DNA from: Carnobacterium sp. 17-4
GTDB taxonomy: Bacteria; Bacillota; Bacilli; Lactobacillales; Carnobacteriaceae
Direction of reading: 5' to 3'
Length of the DNA: 64,000 bases
NCBI RefSeq assembly: GCF_000195575.1
Contig: NC_015391.1
Coordinates: 2,158,363 to 2,222,362, forward strand
How positions within the stretch are numbered: position 1 is the stretch's first letter; each line of letters begins with the position of its first letter. The notes under the pieces were generated by a model that saw nothing but the letters and a program-made list of their open reading frames with translations, was not told the DNA's origin and made no database searches. Positions 1 to 8,883 of this stretch are shown one piece after another. The translations under genes and the position numbers were made by a program.

Positions 1-356
1 TTGAAGTCAGTCCGGCTTTTCTCTACCCTAAAGCTCAACAATACAACTACGATATGTATGCTGGAATCGATTATACCATTGACGTTTCACTTCCAATTGG
101 CAGTCGCATACGCCACCTTAGTTACAATGGCAAACTGATCCAAGAAGACGATCGATTAGAAATTGTTATCAATCAATATCGTGCAGTTGGCGGTGGAAAT
201 TATGATATGTTTAGCGCTGATAAAATCATTAGAGAAGTAACCGTTGATATGACCGAACTTATTGCAGAATATTTCAACAAATACTCCCCTATTCAACCTA
301 GCACATTTGCTAACTTTCAAGTTATCCAATCAAAAACAACATTGCTTACTCATTAA
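1..356 (+). CDS. 5'-nucleotidase / cyclic-nucleotide phosphodiesterase, C-terminal end (partial)
   Basis: The reading frame is open from the left edge, so only the last ~118 residues are present. They match the C-terminal substrate-binding domain of the 5'-nucleotidase/2',3'-cyclic-nucleotide phosphodiesterase family: NYDMYAGIDYTIDVS, then PIGSRI, then an NGK loop and the nearly invariant NQYRAVGGGNYDMF-type segment that stacks on the nucleotide base. The metallophosphatase domain lies outside the window. Family members are exported or wall-bound and salvage nucleotides; export cannot be checked here. An intrinsic terminator follows directly. The exact enzyme (CpdB-type or UshA-type) is not resolvable; the NYDMYAGIDY stretch leans to CpdB-type. 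Confidence 0.85.
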   Translation, partial: EVSPAFLYPKAQQYNYDMYAGIDYTIDVSLPIGSRIRHLSYNGKLIQEDDRLEIVINQYRAVGGGNYDMFSADKIIREVTVDMTELIAEYFNKYSPIQPSTFANFQVIQSKTTLLTH

Positions 357-391
357 AAAAGAGGCTGGAATAGCTCCCGGCCTCTTTTTTT
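354..391 (+). terminator. Intrinsic terminator of the 5'-nucleotidase gene
   Basis: AAGAGGC and GCCTCTT arms around a short loop are followed by a run of T, immediately after the stop codon. Confidence 0.85.
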
Positions 392-443
392 ATATTCTGC
401 ATTTTTCTAACTGCGTATTAAATATAAAAAGGATTTTTTTAGG

Positions 444-597
444 TTTATTGATTAAACAAGCGCTGAATAAGGCTCTATTTGACTAATAAAGTAAGTTTAT
501 TGATTACATGAGTATCCTAACAAGTTTTCATTGGACTAATAAAGTAGATTTATTAATTAAATAAGCACCAAAAAGTTTTCGTTTGACTAATCATACA
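444..597. repeat. Three imperfect tandem repeats, 52-53 bp period
   Basis: Units begin at 444, 496 and 549 with TTTATTGATTA, TTTATTGATTA and TTTATTAATTA. Their right ends are TTGACTAATAAAGTA, TGGACTAATAAAGTA and TTGACTAATCATAC. The central ~23 bp are much less conserved. No coding frame spans the array. It lies between the nucleotidase terminator and the 3' end of the efflux gene. Confidence 0.7.
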
Positions 598-633
598 TCC
601 TTGTCATTTAAGCCAAGCTACTTTTCTAGGAAT

Positions 634-2070
634 TTAATTATTCTCAACTAGTTTCCCTTTAGGTAAATAGGGTTTTTCCTTAATAAACAATGTCATAATG
701 AATGCTACTAATGACAATAGTCCTACTAATTTAAAGACCATTTGAAAACCTGCTAAATCAGCTAGTTGACCTGTGACCTGTTCTGCTAGTTTATTTTGAG
801 AAACAAGCATCATCACAACAACAAATAACGCTGTTCCCATTGATCCGGCTAATTGGCGTTGAGTATTAAACATTGCTGCAGCATGTGAAGCTAATTCTAA
901 TGGTACAGCATTGAACGCTGCTGTCTGAATTGGCATTAATGTTAATGCAAAACCTAATGTACGAACCATTTGTAGTAAAACAATAACATAAATAGGTGTA
1001 TTGATATCTATTAATCCAATAATAAATGTTCCAACTGTTACCAACATCAATCCACTCACAGCTAATTTTTTAGACCCATATTTATCAAACATTCTACCAG
1101 TAATTGGACTCATCACAGCCATAACAAGTGAACCCGGTAAGAGTATCATTCCTGATTCCATCGGTGTCATTCCGCGTATTGTTTGGAAGTAAATTGGCAA
1201 TAAAATTATAGCTCCATACATTCCTGCCGTTAATACGAATGAAATAATGATGTTTAAACGGTATCCTTTGTATTTAAAAATACCAAAGTTTAATAATGGT
1301 TCTTTTGAATGATTACATCTATTAACTAGTAAAATTAAAGCCATAATCCCTACAACTAGAGGTAAGGCTACATTAATACTCATAAACTCGTGTGAAGAAG
1401 CGTTACTAAGACCAAATAATAATCCGCCAAAACCTAATGTTGAATAGATGACACTGATTAAATCTAATTTAGGGCGACCTACTTCACCAACATTTTTCAA
1501 GACGAAGAAGGCAACTACAACATCTAAAATGGCAAAGGGTAAGATAAAGTAGAATAGCATGTTCCAGTGGTAATTTTGTACTACCCAACCTGAAAATGTT
1601 GGTCCAATAGCTGGAGCGAAGTTCATTGCTAAACCAATCAACCCCATTGCTGAACCTCTTTTTTCAATTGGGAAAAGGTACAATACAACAATCATTTGTA
1701 GCGGCAAAATAATTCCTGCTCCTATTGCTTGAATCATTCTTCCAACAATCAATACACTATAAATGCTAGAAGTAGCAGCAACAAGTGTTCCGATTGAGAA
1801 AACGATCATCGAAAAGAGATACAATTGACGTGTTGTAAATCGATTTACCAGATATGCTGTAATAGGTACCATAATCCCATTGATCAACATATAAGCAGTT
1901 GTTAACCACTGACCTTGTGTAGCTGTAATCGAAAATTCTTTCATAATACTTGGTAAAGCCGTACTCATAAGAGTTTGATTTAATATAGTCACGAACGACC
2001 CCATCAAAATAACTCCTAAAATAGATATCACATGTCCAAACGACATATTTTGATTTTCTTCTTGAATCAT
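634..2070 (-). CDS. DHA2-family MFS multidrug efflux transporter (EmrB/LmrB-like)
   Basis: The 478-residue protein is strongly hydrophobic, with about 14 predicted membrane segments, the number typical of the DHA2 drug:H+ antiporter family (EmrB, QacA, LmrB). It opens with the NQTLMSTALPSIMKEF-type helix 1 of that family and has the WLTTAYML segment, GRMIQAIGAGI (antiporter motif C region) and a loop-8 RMFDKYGSKK segment. I chose the ATG at 2070 because AAGGGG lies 8 bases upstream; an in-frame ATG at 2091 would place that site inside the gene. It acts in the cytoplasmic membrane as a proton-driven exporter; the substrate cannot be told. It stands alone, divergent from the aldolase gene. Confidence 0.9.
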   Translation of the reverse strand: MIQEENQNMSFGHVISILGVILMGSFVTILNQTLMSTALPSIMKEFSITATQGQWLTTAYMLINGIMVPITAYLVNRFTTRQLYLFSMIVFSIGTLVAATSSIYSVLIVGRMIQAIGAGIILPLQMIVVLYLFPIEKRGSAMGLIGLAMNFAPAIGPTFSGWVVQNYHWNMLFYFILPFAILDVVVAFFVLKNVGEVGRPKLDLISVIYSTLGFGGLLFGLSNASSHEFMSINVALPLVVGIMALILLVNRCNHSKEPLLNFGIFKYKGYRLNIIISFVLTAGMYGAIILLPIYFQTIRGMTPMESGMILLPGSLVMAVMSPITGRMFDKYGSKKLAVSGLMLVTVGTFIIGLIDINTPIYVIVLLQMVRTLGFALTLMPIQTAAFNAVPLELASHAAAMFNTQRQLAGSMGTALFVVVMMLVSQNKLAEQVTGQLADLAGFQMVFKLVGLLSLVAFIMTLFIKEKPYLPKGKLVENN

Positions 2071-2180
2071 TACTATTTCCCCTTTATTCAATTTTTATAA
2101 GCTATACCTTTCTTTACTAGCTAAATAACTAAAGGAAAGGTGCTCTAAAATGGCTTATTTTTTCAATTTAAATCCTGTAG

Positions 2181-2233
2181 TGCTATACTAAATAGTGAAA
2201 GGTTCAATGCCCATATAACGTGGGTTGAGCTTT
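2181..2233 (+). promoter_or_regulatory. fda promoter -10 element and 5'-terminal mRNA hairpin
   Basis: TGCTATACT (extended -10, hexamer 2184-2189) predicts transcription from about 2196. A stem built from AAAGGTTCAATGCCCAT (2198-2214) and GTGGGTTGAGCTTT (2220-2233), with a 2-base bulge, would sit at the extreme 5' end of the message. No T-run follows, so it is not a terminator. The -35 is weak. Confidence 0.5.
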
Positions 2234-2274
2234 CCTATTTACCGTTCTTAAAATTAATCTAAGGAGCTGAAATT

Positions 2275-3162
2275 ATGCAAAAAGAACAATTTGAACGAAT
2301 GAAAAACGGACAAGGATTTATTGCAGCATTGGACCAAAGTGGTGGAAGTACTCCAAAAGCTTTAGAACTTTATGGCATTGCACCTGACGCATATTCAAAT
2401 GAAACTGAAATGTTTGATTTAGTCCATGACATGCGAACTCGTCTAATGACTTCTCCAGCTTTTAATTCCGATTCAATCTTAGGTGCTATTTTATTTGAGC
2501 AAACAATGGATCGCAAAGTAGAAGACCTTTATACAGCCGATTATTTATGGGAGAAGAAAGGCGTAGTTCCTTTCTTAAAAGTCGATAAAGGTTTAGCAGA
2601 AGAAACTGACGGTGTTCAGTTAATGAAACCTAACCCTAACTTAGATGAATTGTTGCAGAGAGCCAATGCACGCCATATTTTCGGAACAAAAATGCGTTCA
2701 TTAATTAAAGAAGCCAATCCTGAAGCTATAAAAAAAGTTGTTGACCAACAATTCGAAGTCGGCAAACAAATCATTGCAGCAGGTCTTATTCCCATCATTG
2801 AACCAGAAGTGGATATTAACAGCAAAGACAAAGAGAAGTCTGAAGCTCTTTTAAAGAATGAGATTCTGTCTCAACTTGATAACTTAAGCGAATCAGATAA
2901 TGTCATGTTAAAACTCTCTATTCCTACAATTGATAATTTTTACGAAGAATTGATTGAACATCCTAGAGTTGTGCGAGTAGTAGCTCTTTCAGGTGGTTAT
3001 ACACGTGAAAAAGCTGATGAAGCTTTAGCACACAACCATGGATTGATCGCTAGTTTTTCAAGAGCTTTATCTGAGGGGTTAAGTGCTAGTCAGTCAGACG
3101 AAGAATATAATACCTTATTAAAGGAATCCATCAAACAAATTTACAACGCCTCTATCACTTGA
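2275..3162 (+). CDS. fda: Fructose-bisphosphate aldolase class I
   Basis: The 295-residue product has the usual length of the bacterial class I aldolase (FdaB type): [21 protein letters not shown] at the N-terminus, [10 protein letters not shown] near residue 100, a PIIEPEVDI segment near 175 and MLKLSIP near 213, where the lysine is the likely Schiff-base residue. It cleaves fructose-1,6-bisphosphate to dihydroxyacetone phosphate and glyceraldehyde-3-phosphate without a metal. AAGGAG lies 8 bases before the ATG. It has its own promoter and a strong terminator, so it is monocistronic. Lactic acid bacteria usually also carry a class II enzyme; none is in this window. Confidence 0.93.
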   Translation: MQKEQFERMKNGQGFIAALDQSGGSTPKALELYGIAPDAYSNETEMFDLVHDMRTRLMTSPAFNSDSILGAILFEQTMDRKVEDLYTADYLWEKKGVVPFLKVDKGLAEETDGVQLMKPNPNLDELLQRANARHIFGTKMRSLIKEANPEAIKKVVDQQFEVGKQIIAAGLIPIIEPEVDINSKDKEKSEALLKNEILSQLDNLSESDNVMLKLSIPTIDNFYEELIEHPRVVRVVALSGGYTREKADEALAHNHGLIASFSRALSEGLSASQSDEEYNTLLKESIKQIYNASIT

Positions 3163-3187
3163 TCATAAGTGGTGCGAAGCAACAGAA

Positions 3188-3241
3188 TAAACACAACGCG
3201 TAACAGAGGAAAGCCCTCTGACTTACGCGTTGTGTTTTTAC
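3188..3241 (+). terminator. Intrinsic terminator of fda
   Basis: Long arms AACACAACGCGTAA and TTACGCGTTGTGTT, with an inner CAGAGG/CCTCTG stem, end in a T-run. Confidence 0.9.
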
Positions 3242-3298
3242 TTTGTACACTATACTCTTGTTTACACAAAAAATCAAAAAAATTCTTGCCTTACTGGT

Positions 3299-3403
3299 TA
3301 TTTACTTTAAGATCAAAAGCTTTTAACGCCTCTGGAGTGGCTCCTTCAATCGGAATTTCTTTTGCAAATTTATTTTTACTTTTTAGATTTAATTTTTAGC
3401 TTA
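3299..3403 (-). pseudogene. Possible 3' remnant of a lost gene
   Basis: On the minus strand a short open stretch bounded by stop codons reads LNLKSKNKFAKEIPIEGA and then TPEALKAFDLKVNNQ before a stop. Its amino-acid composition looks like a real charged C-terminus rather than random AT-rich sequence, but there is no start codon or ribosome site in frame. I do not recognise the parent family. Confidence 0.25.
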
Positions 3404-3409
3404 AAGAAT

Positions 3410-4336
3410 TTATAGTGGACTATTATTTTTATTCCAACCTTCCAACTGCATGTCAAATTCCTCAATTGGCTCAGGCCCGCGCATGGTATCTTTTTTTATA
3501 GTCAATACGCCTTTTTTACTTACTTTCGTTTGCCAACGTACTAATCGAACTTTACCTTCAGCTATTTCAATTCCTGTAATGATCGTTGGATAAACACAAC
3601 AACCAGTATTGAAATAAGGGAGATCTTTATTTTTTGGGTATTTAAATCGATGTGTATGCCCACAAATGAGCATTATTTTATTCTTTCTTATCCATTTCCC
3701 AAAATTTTTCTCGATTTTATGTCTTTTGGTTACATTCTTTACTGGACTCGAAGGGTTTTTAATTCCAAATCCATGGAGAAAGCGCCAGAAGAATTTTAAA
3801 GACAACATTGTAAAAAATGCAAATTGATCATTCGGTGCATCCCCTTGATGTCCGTGTACTGTCAAAATTTCTTGCCCTGTTTTTTTGTATTTCAGCACCA
3901 GTGCTTCAATAGGCTGTAACCCTTTTAAAAAATCAAAAAATTCTTCCGTGTATTCATCGTAATTAGTGTAGTAATTTTGTTCAACAAATTTCTGATTTTT
4001 CAAAGCAATATCATGGTTGCCATATAATTTTATCAATCGATCGTTATCAAAAAACTTTTTAATCATATCGAATACTTCTCTATGAGCATTTTTTGTATAA
4101 GTAAAATCAGAATATTCTAGTAATTCGTCTCCATCTCCTGCTTCTATATAAGTATACCCTTGGTTATAATAATACTTTAAAGCGTGTAGAAAGATGTTAC
4201 GGTTTCGCGTAAATTCGTCTGATATGTTCCCATTACCTCGGTGGACATCACTAAAGAAAATATATTTTGAATTCTCATCAAATTCTTCCACTTTAGCATT
4301 TTTGTAAGCTTCGGTTAACCGTCTTCCTGTAAACAT
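3410..4336 (-). CDS. Calcineurin-like metallophosphoesterase
   Basis: The protein carries the full set of dinuclear metal motifs in order: FFSDVHRGN, GDGDE, LYGNHD, TVHGHQGD and ICGHTHRF. This identifies a cytosolic metallophosphoesterase, but the substrate is unknown. I placed the start at the ATG at 4336, which has GGGGTGG 6 bases upstream; a TTG at 4378 in the same frame would be only about 17 bases from the likely transcription start after a TATACT element (about 4403-4408). No signal peptide or membrane segment is visible. It is monocistronic, transcribed toward the aldolase terminator, with no clear terminator of its own. Confidence 0.85.
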   Translation of the reverse strand: MFTGRRLTEAYKNAKVEEFDENSKYIFFSDVHRGNGNISDEFTRNRNIFLHALKYYYNQGYTYIEAGDGDELLEYSDFTYTKNAHREVFDMIKKFFDNDRLIKLYGNHDIALKNQKFVEQNYYTNYDEYTEEFFDFLKGLQPIEALVLKYKKTGQEILTVHGHQGDAPNDQFAFFTMLSLKFFWRFLHGFGIKNPSSPVKNVTKRHKIEKNFGKWIRKNKIMLICGHTHRFKYPKNKDLPYFNTGCCVYPTIITGIEIAEGKVRLVRWQTKVSKKGVLTIKKDTMRGPEPIEEFDMQLEGWNKNNSPL

Positions 4337-4523
4337 ATATTCCACCCCATAAACAGTTGACGTTCTTATATAAGGCAACTGAATTACTATTCTTATTAAC
4401 AGTATACCCTTTATTTAACCAAGTTAAAAAATAATTGCTTTCAAAATTCGAAAAAATATTCAACTCAATTATTCTAGAGCTTTTCTATAATCAAAGCTGT
4501 CTATTATTCTTTTATATCCATAG

Positions 4524-4557
4524 AAAAAAGGAGCTGCTTCAGCGGCTCCTTTTTATT
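4524..4557 (-). terminator. Terminator of the mtl operon
   Basis: GGAGC and GCTCC arms with an inner GC pair around TTCA are flanked by A- and T-runs. It lies just past the mtlF stop codon and could work in both directions. Confidence 0.85.
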
Positions 4558-4602
4558 TTCTTAATTATTAAGTTTTATATCGCTATTCTTTTTTATTAAC
4601 CC

Positions 4603-5046
4603 TTATTCATTTGCAGTTTCTAATAATTCAATCACTTCTTCTGTCGTATTGGCATCAATCAATTTTTGCACATTCTCAATTTCTGAACAAAAAATAGCAA
4701 TAGACGATAACAAGTCTAAGTGTTCGTCGCCTTTACCTGCAATTCCAAATAACACAAAGACTTTATTTTCATCGCTTGTTTCACTAAAATCAATTCCATT
4801 TGGGAAGGTTGCTACCGAAATGGCTGTTTTGTAGATATCTTTTTTTGAACTATCAGTACCATGAGGAATCGCAATAAAATTTCCCATATAGGTAGAAACA
4901 GTCTTTTCTCTTTCCAGCATACTTTCGATATAATCTGTATTTACTGCTCCGCTTTCAACCAATAAATTACCTACTAAACGAATACCCTCTTCTTTTGTCT
5001 CAGCTGTTGCTCCTAATTCAATCAATTCTTTGGTTAATGTTGCCAT
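4603..5046 (-). CDS. mtlF: PTS mannitol-type EIIA component
   Basis: The 147-residue cytosolic phosphocarrier belongs to the EIIA-Mtl/Fru family. FIAIPHGTD carries His62, the predicted phosphorylation site that receives phosphate from HPr and passes it to EIIB. The length equals stand-alone MtlF. It is the last gene of the mtlA-mtlR-mtlF operon, 20 bases after mtlR, and a terminator follows. The expected next gene, mtlD (mannitol-1-phosphate 5-dehydrogenase), is missing here. Confidence 0.93.
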   Translation of the reverse strand: MATLTKELIELGATAETKEEGIRLVGNLLVESGAVNTDYIESMLEREKTVSTYMGNFIAIPHGTDSSKKDIYKTAISVATFPNGIDFSETSDENKVFVLFGIAGKGDEHLDLLSSIAIFCSEIENVQKLIDANTTEEVIELLETANE

Positions 5047-5066
5047 TTTTATTCACTCCTCTAGTT

Positions 5067-7172
5067 TTAATGAGTCTTTCTTAATACATAGGCTTTAAAT
5101 TCCTTTTCAATCTTCTTTCGAACCGCTTCTTCCTCGCCCTTGTCAAATAAAGCTGTGGTACTGTCATTTTCGATTACCATACTACTAACCAAGCCTAACA
5201 AATCCCGTTCAACTACATTTAACGGATAAGGTGCGACCATTATCAATATCCTTTTCAAACCCATATCTTTCCTATCAATCCCTATGATGGGTACCTCTTG
5301 CTCTAATTCATAGATTCCAAAATAACTAGAAACAACATGAGTATTTCTCACGTGGAAAAGCCCCATTTGAGTTCCGGGTATGCCTACCGGAGCAACATTT
5401 GCTCGTTCTATTAACTTTTGTTGGACATTTTCAGCATCTGTTAAAACTCCTATATCTTGAAGTTGACGGCAAATCCATAGCAAGCTTTCTTCTATCGGTT
5501 GATTCCCATTAATAGACTCAATAGAGAAATAATTTAAGATACCTAATGCGGTTTTAGATAAATGATGAATTTCTTTTAACGTTTTTTCTGTAGGTATCTT
5601 TTCACTATTTTGTTTGTTTATTTCTTTTATCGAATCAGACAATGTGTAATCTTTTTTTTGATCAATGCACTCATCGATTAATCCTTTGATCTTGACTAAT
5701 TCTTCACTCAAAAGCATGGGCGTGATCAAATGGTAACGTACCGTAAAATGTGGTAAGAAAATAGTTGAAAAGATAAAGTCAAAGTCCGTTAATTTATAGT
5801 CATTTACCTCAGAAAGAGAAACTACCGTTATTTCTTTCAACTCAGAAAAATGTTTGTTCAATCGGTTTTCTAAAATTCTTGAGGTTCCAATTCCACTAGT
5901 ACAAATGACCATTGCTTTTAAACCGTATATTTTTTTGTAGTTTTCCCAGGAAGAAGCAAAATGAATAACTAGATAAATATAATCATTTTCTGAAAAACGT
6001 TTATCTGGAAAGACACCTGCTAGCCCTACTATTATGCCTTTATAAATTTCTGGATACCGTTCACGAATGGTTGCGTATAGGCTATCTTCTACTTGGAGAA
6101 CTGGTGTAAAAGCGCGATTCAGTAAAGCTTCCAGATGTGTCAACAAACCCGAAAACAGCGTATGATCTTTGCTAAATTCCCAATGAGCTTCTGTTTCAAC
6201 TAGGTGAATAAAATTTTTAATTTGATAAGTTAGTTCCATATTGTAGTCTGCCGAAAACAAATCTTGTTTTTGAAAAAAACGCACACCATTTACAGCCTTC
6301 TTTAAAAAAATTCGTTCTGATTTTAAAAGTTGTAACTCCGTTTCTTGAAAAATATCTTTAATCACATATTCCGTTATGTTATTAGTGAGAGTAGTGTCTT
6401 CTTTTTCTTCAAAATGAATTTTTTCCAACTGGTTGTCTTCGGATAAACGCATAATCATCAAGGTCAAAATAACGATAAATTGCATTAAGCCACTATTTGA
6501 TATATCTTCAAAAAAGTGTTGTTTCATCCGAAATGTAGTCTGGACGGCTATTTTAAAATAACGATAAGTTAGAAAAGATAAAAATGGCATTCTCGTCTTC
6601 TGTACTCTTTCAAAGTGCTCCTCATCATACTCATTTTGAAAAATATTTAAAAATTCGTATTCATTCAATTTGCTAGTAATGATCCCGCTGACGATTAGTC
6701 GCAAAGACTCTTCATCACTTTTAATGGAAACAGCTTTGCCTTTACCTCGTTGTAAAGTCATTTGGAATCCTTCAATAATTTCTGTGATTTTGGTTAAATC
6801 ATTGTTAATCGTTCCCGGACTAACATTAAAGTCTTGTGCTAAGCCTATTAATTTAACGTTGTCTTTTGCCAGTAGCAACTGACAAATCAGATAACTCTGG
6901 CGATCTTTTGAATCAAAGATCAGGTCTGTACTTAGTAAGTCTTTTTTCAATCGATTTAACTCTTCTATTTCACCACTTAAATAAAAACCAGTACCTATTT
7001 TTTTATTAAGAGCAATCTGATAAAGAGATAGCGTATCTTCAGCTAGGGCAAGTTCACGATAAATTGTTCGACTGCTCACTTCCAGTTCTCTAGCCAAGAC
7101 CTCTAAAGAAATTCCTGTTTTATTCAGTAAAAGCAATTCCAATAGTTGCTTTTCTTTTATTGAAAAATACAT
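5067..7172 (-). CDS. mtlR: PRD-containing transcriptional activator of the mannitol operon
   Basis: The 701 residues have the MtlR layout: two N-terminal HTH segments (about 1-60 and 95-140), two PRD domains (about 180-410), an EIIB-Gat-like domain with VICTSGIGTS (Cys424) and a C-terminal EIIA-Mtl-like domain (about 560-700) with His607 and His612 in FHVRNTH. In the family, PTS phosphorylation of PRD2 histidines activates the protein, while phosphorylation of the EIIB/EIIA-like domains inactivates it, giving response to both mannitol and glucose. PRD2 histidines are visible at 336, 346 and 404. It sits between mtlA and mtlF as in other Firmicutes. Confidence 0.9.
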   Translation of the reverse strand: MYFSIKEKQLLELLLLNKTGISLEVLARELEVSSRTIYRELALAEDTLSLYQIALNKKIGTGFYLSGEIEELNRLKKDLLSTDLIFDSKDRQSYLICQLLLAKDNVKLIGLAQDFNVSPGTINNDLTKITEIIEGFQMTLQRGKGKAVSIKSDEESLRLIVSGIITSKLNEYEFLNIFQNEYDEEHFERVQKTRMPFLSFLTYRYFKIAVQTTFRMKQHFFEDISNSGLMQFIVILTLMIMRLSEDNQLEKIHFEEKEDTTLTNNITEYVIKDIFQETELQLLKSERIFLKKAVNGVRFFQKQDLFSADYNMELTYQIKNFIHLVETEAHWEFSKDHTLFSGLLTHLEALLNRAFTPVLQVEDSLYATIRERYPEIYKGIIVGLAGVFPDKRFSENDYIYLVIHFASSWENYKKIYGLKAMVICTSGIGTSRILENRLNKHFSELKEITVVSLSEVNDYKLTDFDFIFSTIFLPHFTVRYHLITPMLLSEELVKIKGLIDECIDQKKDYTLSDSIKEINKQNSEKIPTEKTLKEIHHLSKTALGILNYFSIESINGNQPIEESLLWICRQLQDIGVLTDAENVQQKLIERANVAPVGIPGTQMGLFHVRNTHVVSSYFGIYELEQEVPIIGIDRKDMGLKRILIMVAPYPLNVVERDLLGLVSSMVIENDSTTALFDKGEEEAVRKKIEKEFKAYVLRKTH

Positions 7173-7222
7173 TTCTTTCCCTCGTTCCTGCTCTCTTTTT
7201 TCCTTACTCTTTTATTATATCA

Positions 7223-8689
7223 TCAAGAACGGAGTAAACTTTCGATAACTTGATCGTATTTAGGGCTACTTAAAAAATTATCGACTGTTTCATGCACTCC
7301 ACTTGGTGTTTTTTGTTGCGCTCTAGCATTTAATTCTATCTGCGTAATAATTAACGTTCCTTGTTCATCTTCCAAATCACTAATAGCTGAATTCGTAACC
7401 GGTATTTCTAGCCCGGCTTTTTTTGCTTTATTTCTCAAAATCGAAGCTCCCATTGCACTGGAACCCATTCCTGCATCACAAGCAAAAATAATTCGCTTAA
7501 CATTTGCTGAAGAAATCGTTTGTCCAACACTTTCAGATTCAGTTTTGGTGTTAACAGAAGCTGTATTCAGAACTACACCTTTTGATTCAGCTTTCATTCC
7601 TTGCATTTTAGTAACATTGCTTTCAAAGTCTTCATTTTCAGAACGGTCTGCTTTTAAAATAAGCATCGCAACAACAAAGGACGCAACAATTGATGCTAAC
7701 ACACCAGCTAAGATTTGCAAGTATTCACCTTTAGGCGTCATCGCAATGACTGAAATGATTGAGCCAGGAGACGCAGTAGCAACTAAACCTGTATCAAATA
7801 GTGTGAATGTTAACGTTCCCGCAACTCCACCGGCCATGACTGCCAAAATCATTAAAGGCTTCATCAGCACGTAAGGAAAGTACAATTCATGTATCCCTCC
7901 AATAAACTGGATGATTGCAGCACCAGGTGCAGAAGCTTTAGCTGTTCCTTTACCAAACAACATGTACGCTAATAAGACTCCAAAACCAGGACCAGGATTT
8001 CCAGATAAGATAAATAATATTGATTTTCCTGTTTGAGCTGCTTGCTCAACGCCAAGTGGTCCTAAAATCCCATGATTGATTGCATTGTTTAAAAAGATGA
8101 CTTTACCAGGTTCAGTAAACAGATTAACCAATGGCAATAAATTTGCATTGATCATGAATTCGATTCCATTTCCTAAAAAAGCCATTATGTTTGAAACGAT
8201 GGGTCCGATTCCTAAATACCCTATAATAGCTAATATAAAGCCAATGATCCCACTAGAGAAGTTGTTGACCAGCATTTCAAAACCAGCTCTTATCTTAGAT
8301 TGAAACATATCGTCAAACTTTTTAATTGCCCAGCCACCGAATGGCCCCATAATCATTGCGCCGATAAACATAGGCACATCCGTTCCAACGATAACACCAA
8401 TCGATGCTACTGCTCCTACTACCCCACCACGGTGTCCTGAAATCATTTTCCCACCAGAATATCCGATTAACAATGGCAGTAAGTATGTAATCATCGGTGT
8501 TACTAATTCAGCAAGTTTCTCATTTGGCAAATACCCTTTAGGAATAAATAATGCTGTAACTATTCCCCAAGCTATAAAGGCCCCTATATTTGGGATAACC
8601 ATATTACTTAAAAAAGTCCCTACTTTTTGTGCCCCGACTTTAATGGTCGTTTTATCTTTTATTCTTTCTTTACTATTTACAGCTTCCAT
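7223..8689 (-). CDS. mtlA: PTS mannitol-type EIICB permease
   Basis: The 488-residue protein combines a membrane EIIC domain (about 20-345; GGIHE at 264-268 is the substrate-site motif) and a cytosolic EIIB domain (about 395-488; FACDAGMGSSAMGAS with phospho-Cys404). The EIIA part is the separate mtlF gene, as is usual in Gram-positives. It imports and phosphorylates a hexitol, most likely mannitol. It is the first gene of the operon, behind a perfect cre and an 11-bp palindrome. Because mtlD is absent from the operon, another polyol cannot be excluded. Confidence 0.92.
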   Translation of the reverse strand: MEAVNSKERIKDKTTIKVGAQKVGTFLSNMVIPNIGAFIAWGIVTALFIPKGYLPNEKLAELVTPMITYLLPLLIGYSGGKMISGHRGGVVGAVASIGVIVGTDVPMFIGAMIMGPFGGWAIKKFDDMFQSKIRAGFEMLVNNFSSGIIGFILAIIGYLGIGPIVSNIMAFLGNGIEFMINANLLPLVNLFTEPGKVIFLNNAINHGILGPLGVEQAAQTGKSILFILSGNPGPGFGVLLAYMLFGKGTAKASAPGAAIIQFIGGIHELYFPYVLMKPLMILAVMAGGVAGTLTFTLFDTGLVATASPGSIISVIAMTPKGEYLQILAGVLASIVASFVVAMLILKADRSENEDFESNVTKMQGMKAESKGVVLNTASVNTKTESESVGQTISSANVKRIIFACDAGMGSSAMGASILRNKAKKAGLEIPVTNSAISDLEDEQGTLIITQIELNARAQQKTPSGVHETVDNFLSSPKYDQVIESLLRS

Positions 8690-8745
8690 ATTGGTTTCCT
8701 CCTTGAATTCCGTTATTTCTTTGATAGGTTTATCTTACAAGCGTT

Positions 8746-8760
8746 TGTTTCCGCTTACAA
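8746..8760 (-). promoter_or_regulatory. cre (CcpA site) upstream of mtlA
   Basis: Minus strand reads TTGTAAGCGGAAACA, a 15/15 match to WTGNAARCGNWWWCA. It overlaps the expected -10 region, a repressing position. Confidence 0.85.
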
Positions 8761-8774
8761 CGAACAATGAATGC

Positions 8775-8803
8775 AAACTTGTCAATTTCCTTTTGACAAG
8801 TTT
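8775..8803. promoter_or_regulatory. 11-bp perfect palindrome upstream of mtlA (candidate MtlR operator)
   Basis: AAACTTGTCAA and TTGACAAGTTT are perfectly complementary across a 7-base spacer. The left arm contains the minus-strand TTGACA that may act as the mtlA -35. It is not followed by a T-run, so an operator is more likely than a terminator. Confidence 0.65.
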
Positions 8804-8832
8804 TAAAAAAATAGTATGTAGTCTGTTAAATC

Positions 8833-8878
8833 AAAAAGAGTCATTATTTCAAAATCTGAAATAACAACTTTTTTTTGC
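8833..8878 (-). terminator. Terminator of gnd
   Basis: On the minus strand GTTATTTCA pairs with TTGAAATAATGAC and is followed by CTCTTTTTG, separating gnd from the mtl operon. Confidence 0.7.
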
Positions 8879-8883
8879 TTCGT

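Noticed and set aside
3169-3399. Plus-strand 76-codon frame after fda
   Set aside because: It runs through the fda terminator and has no ribosome site or protein-like composition.
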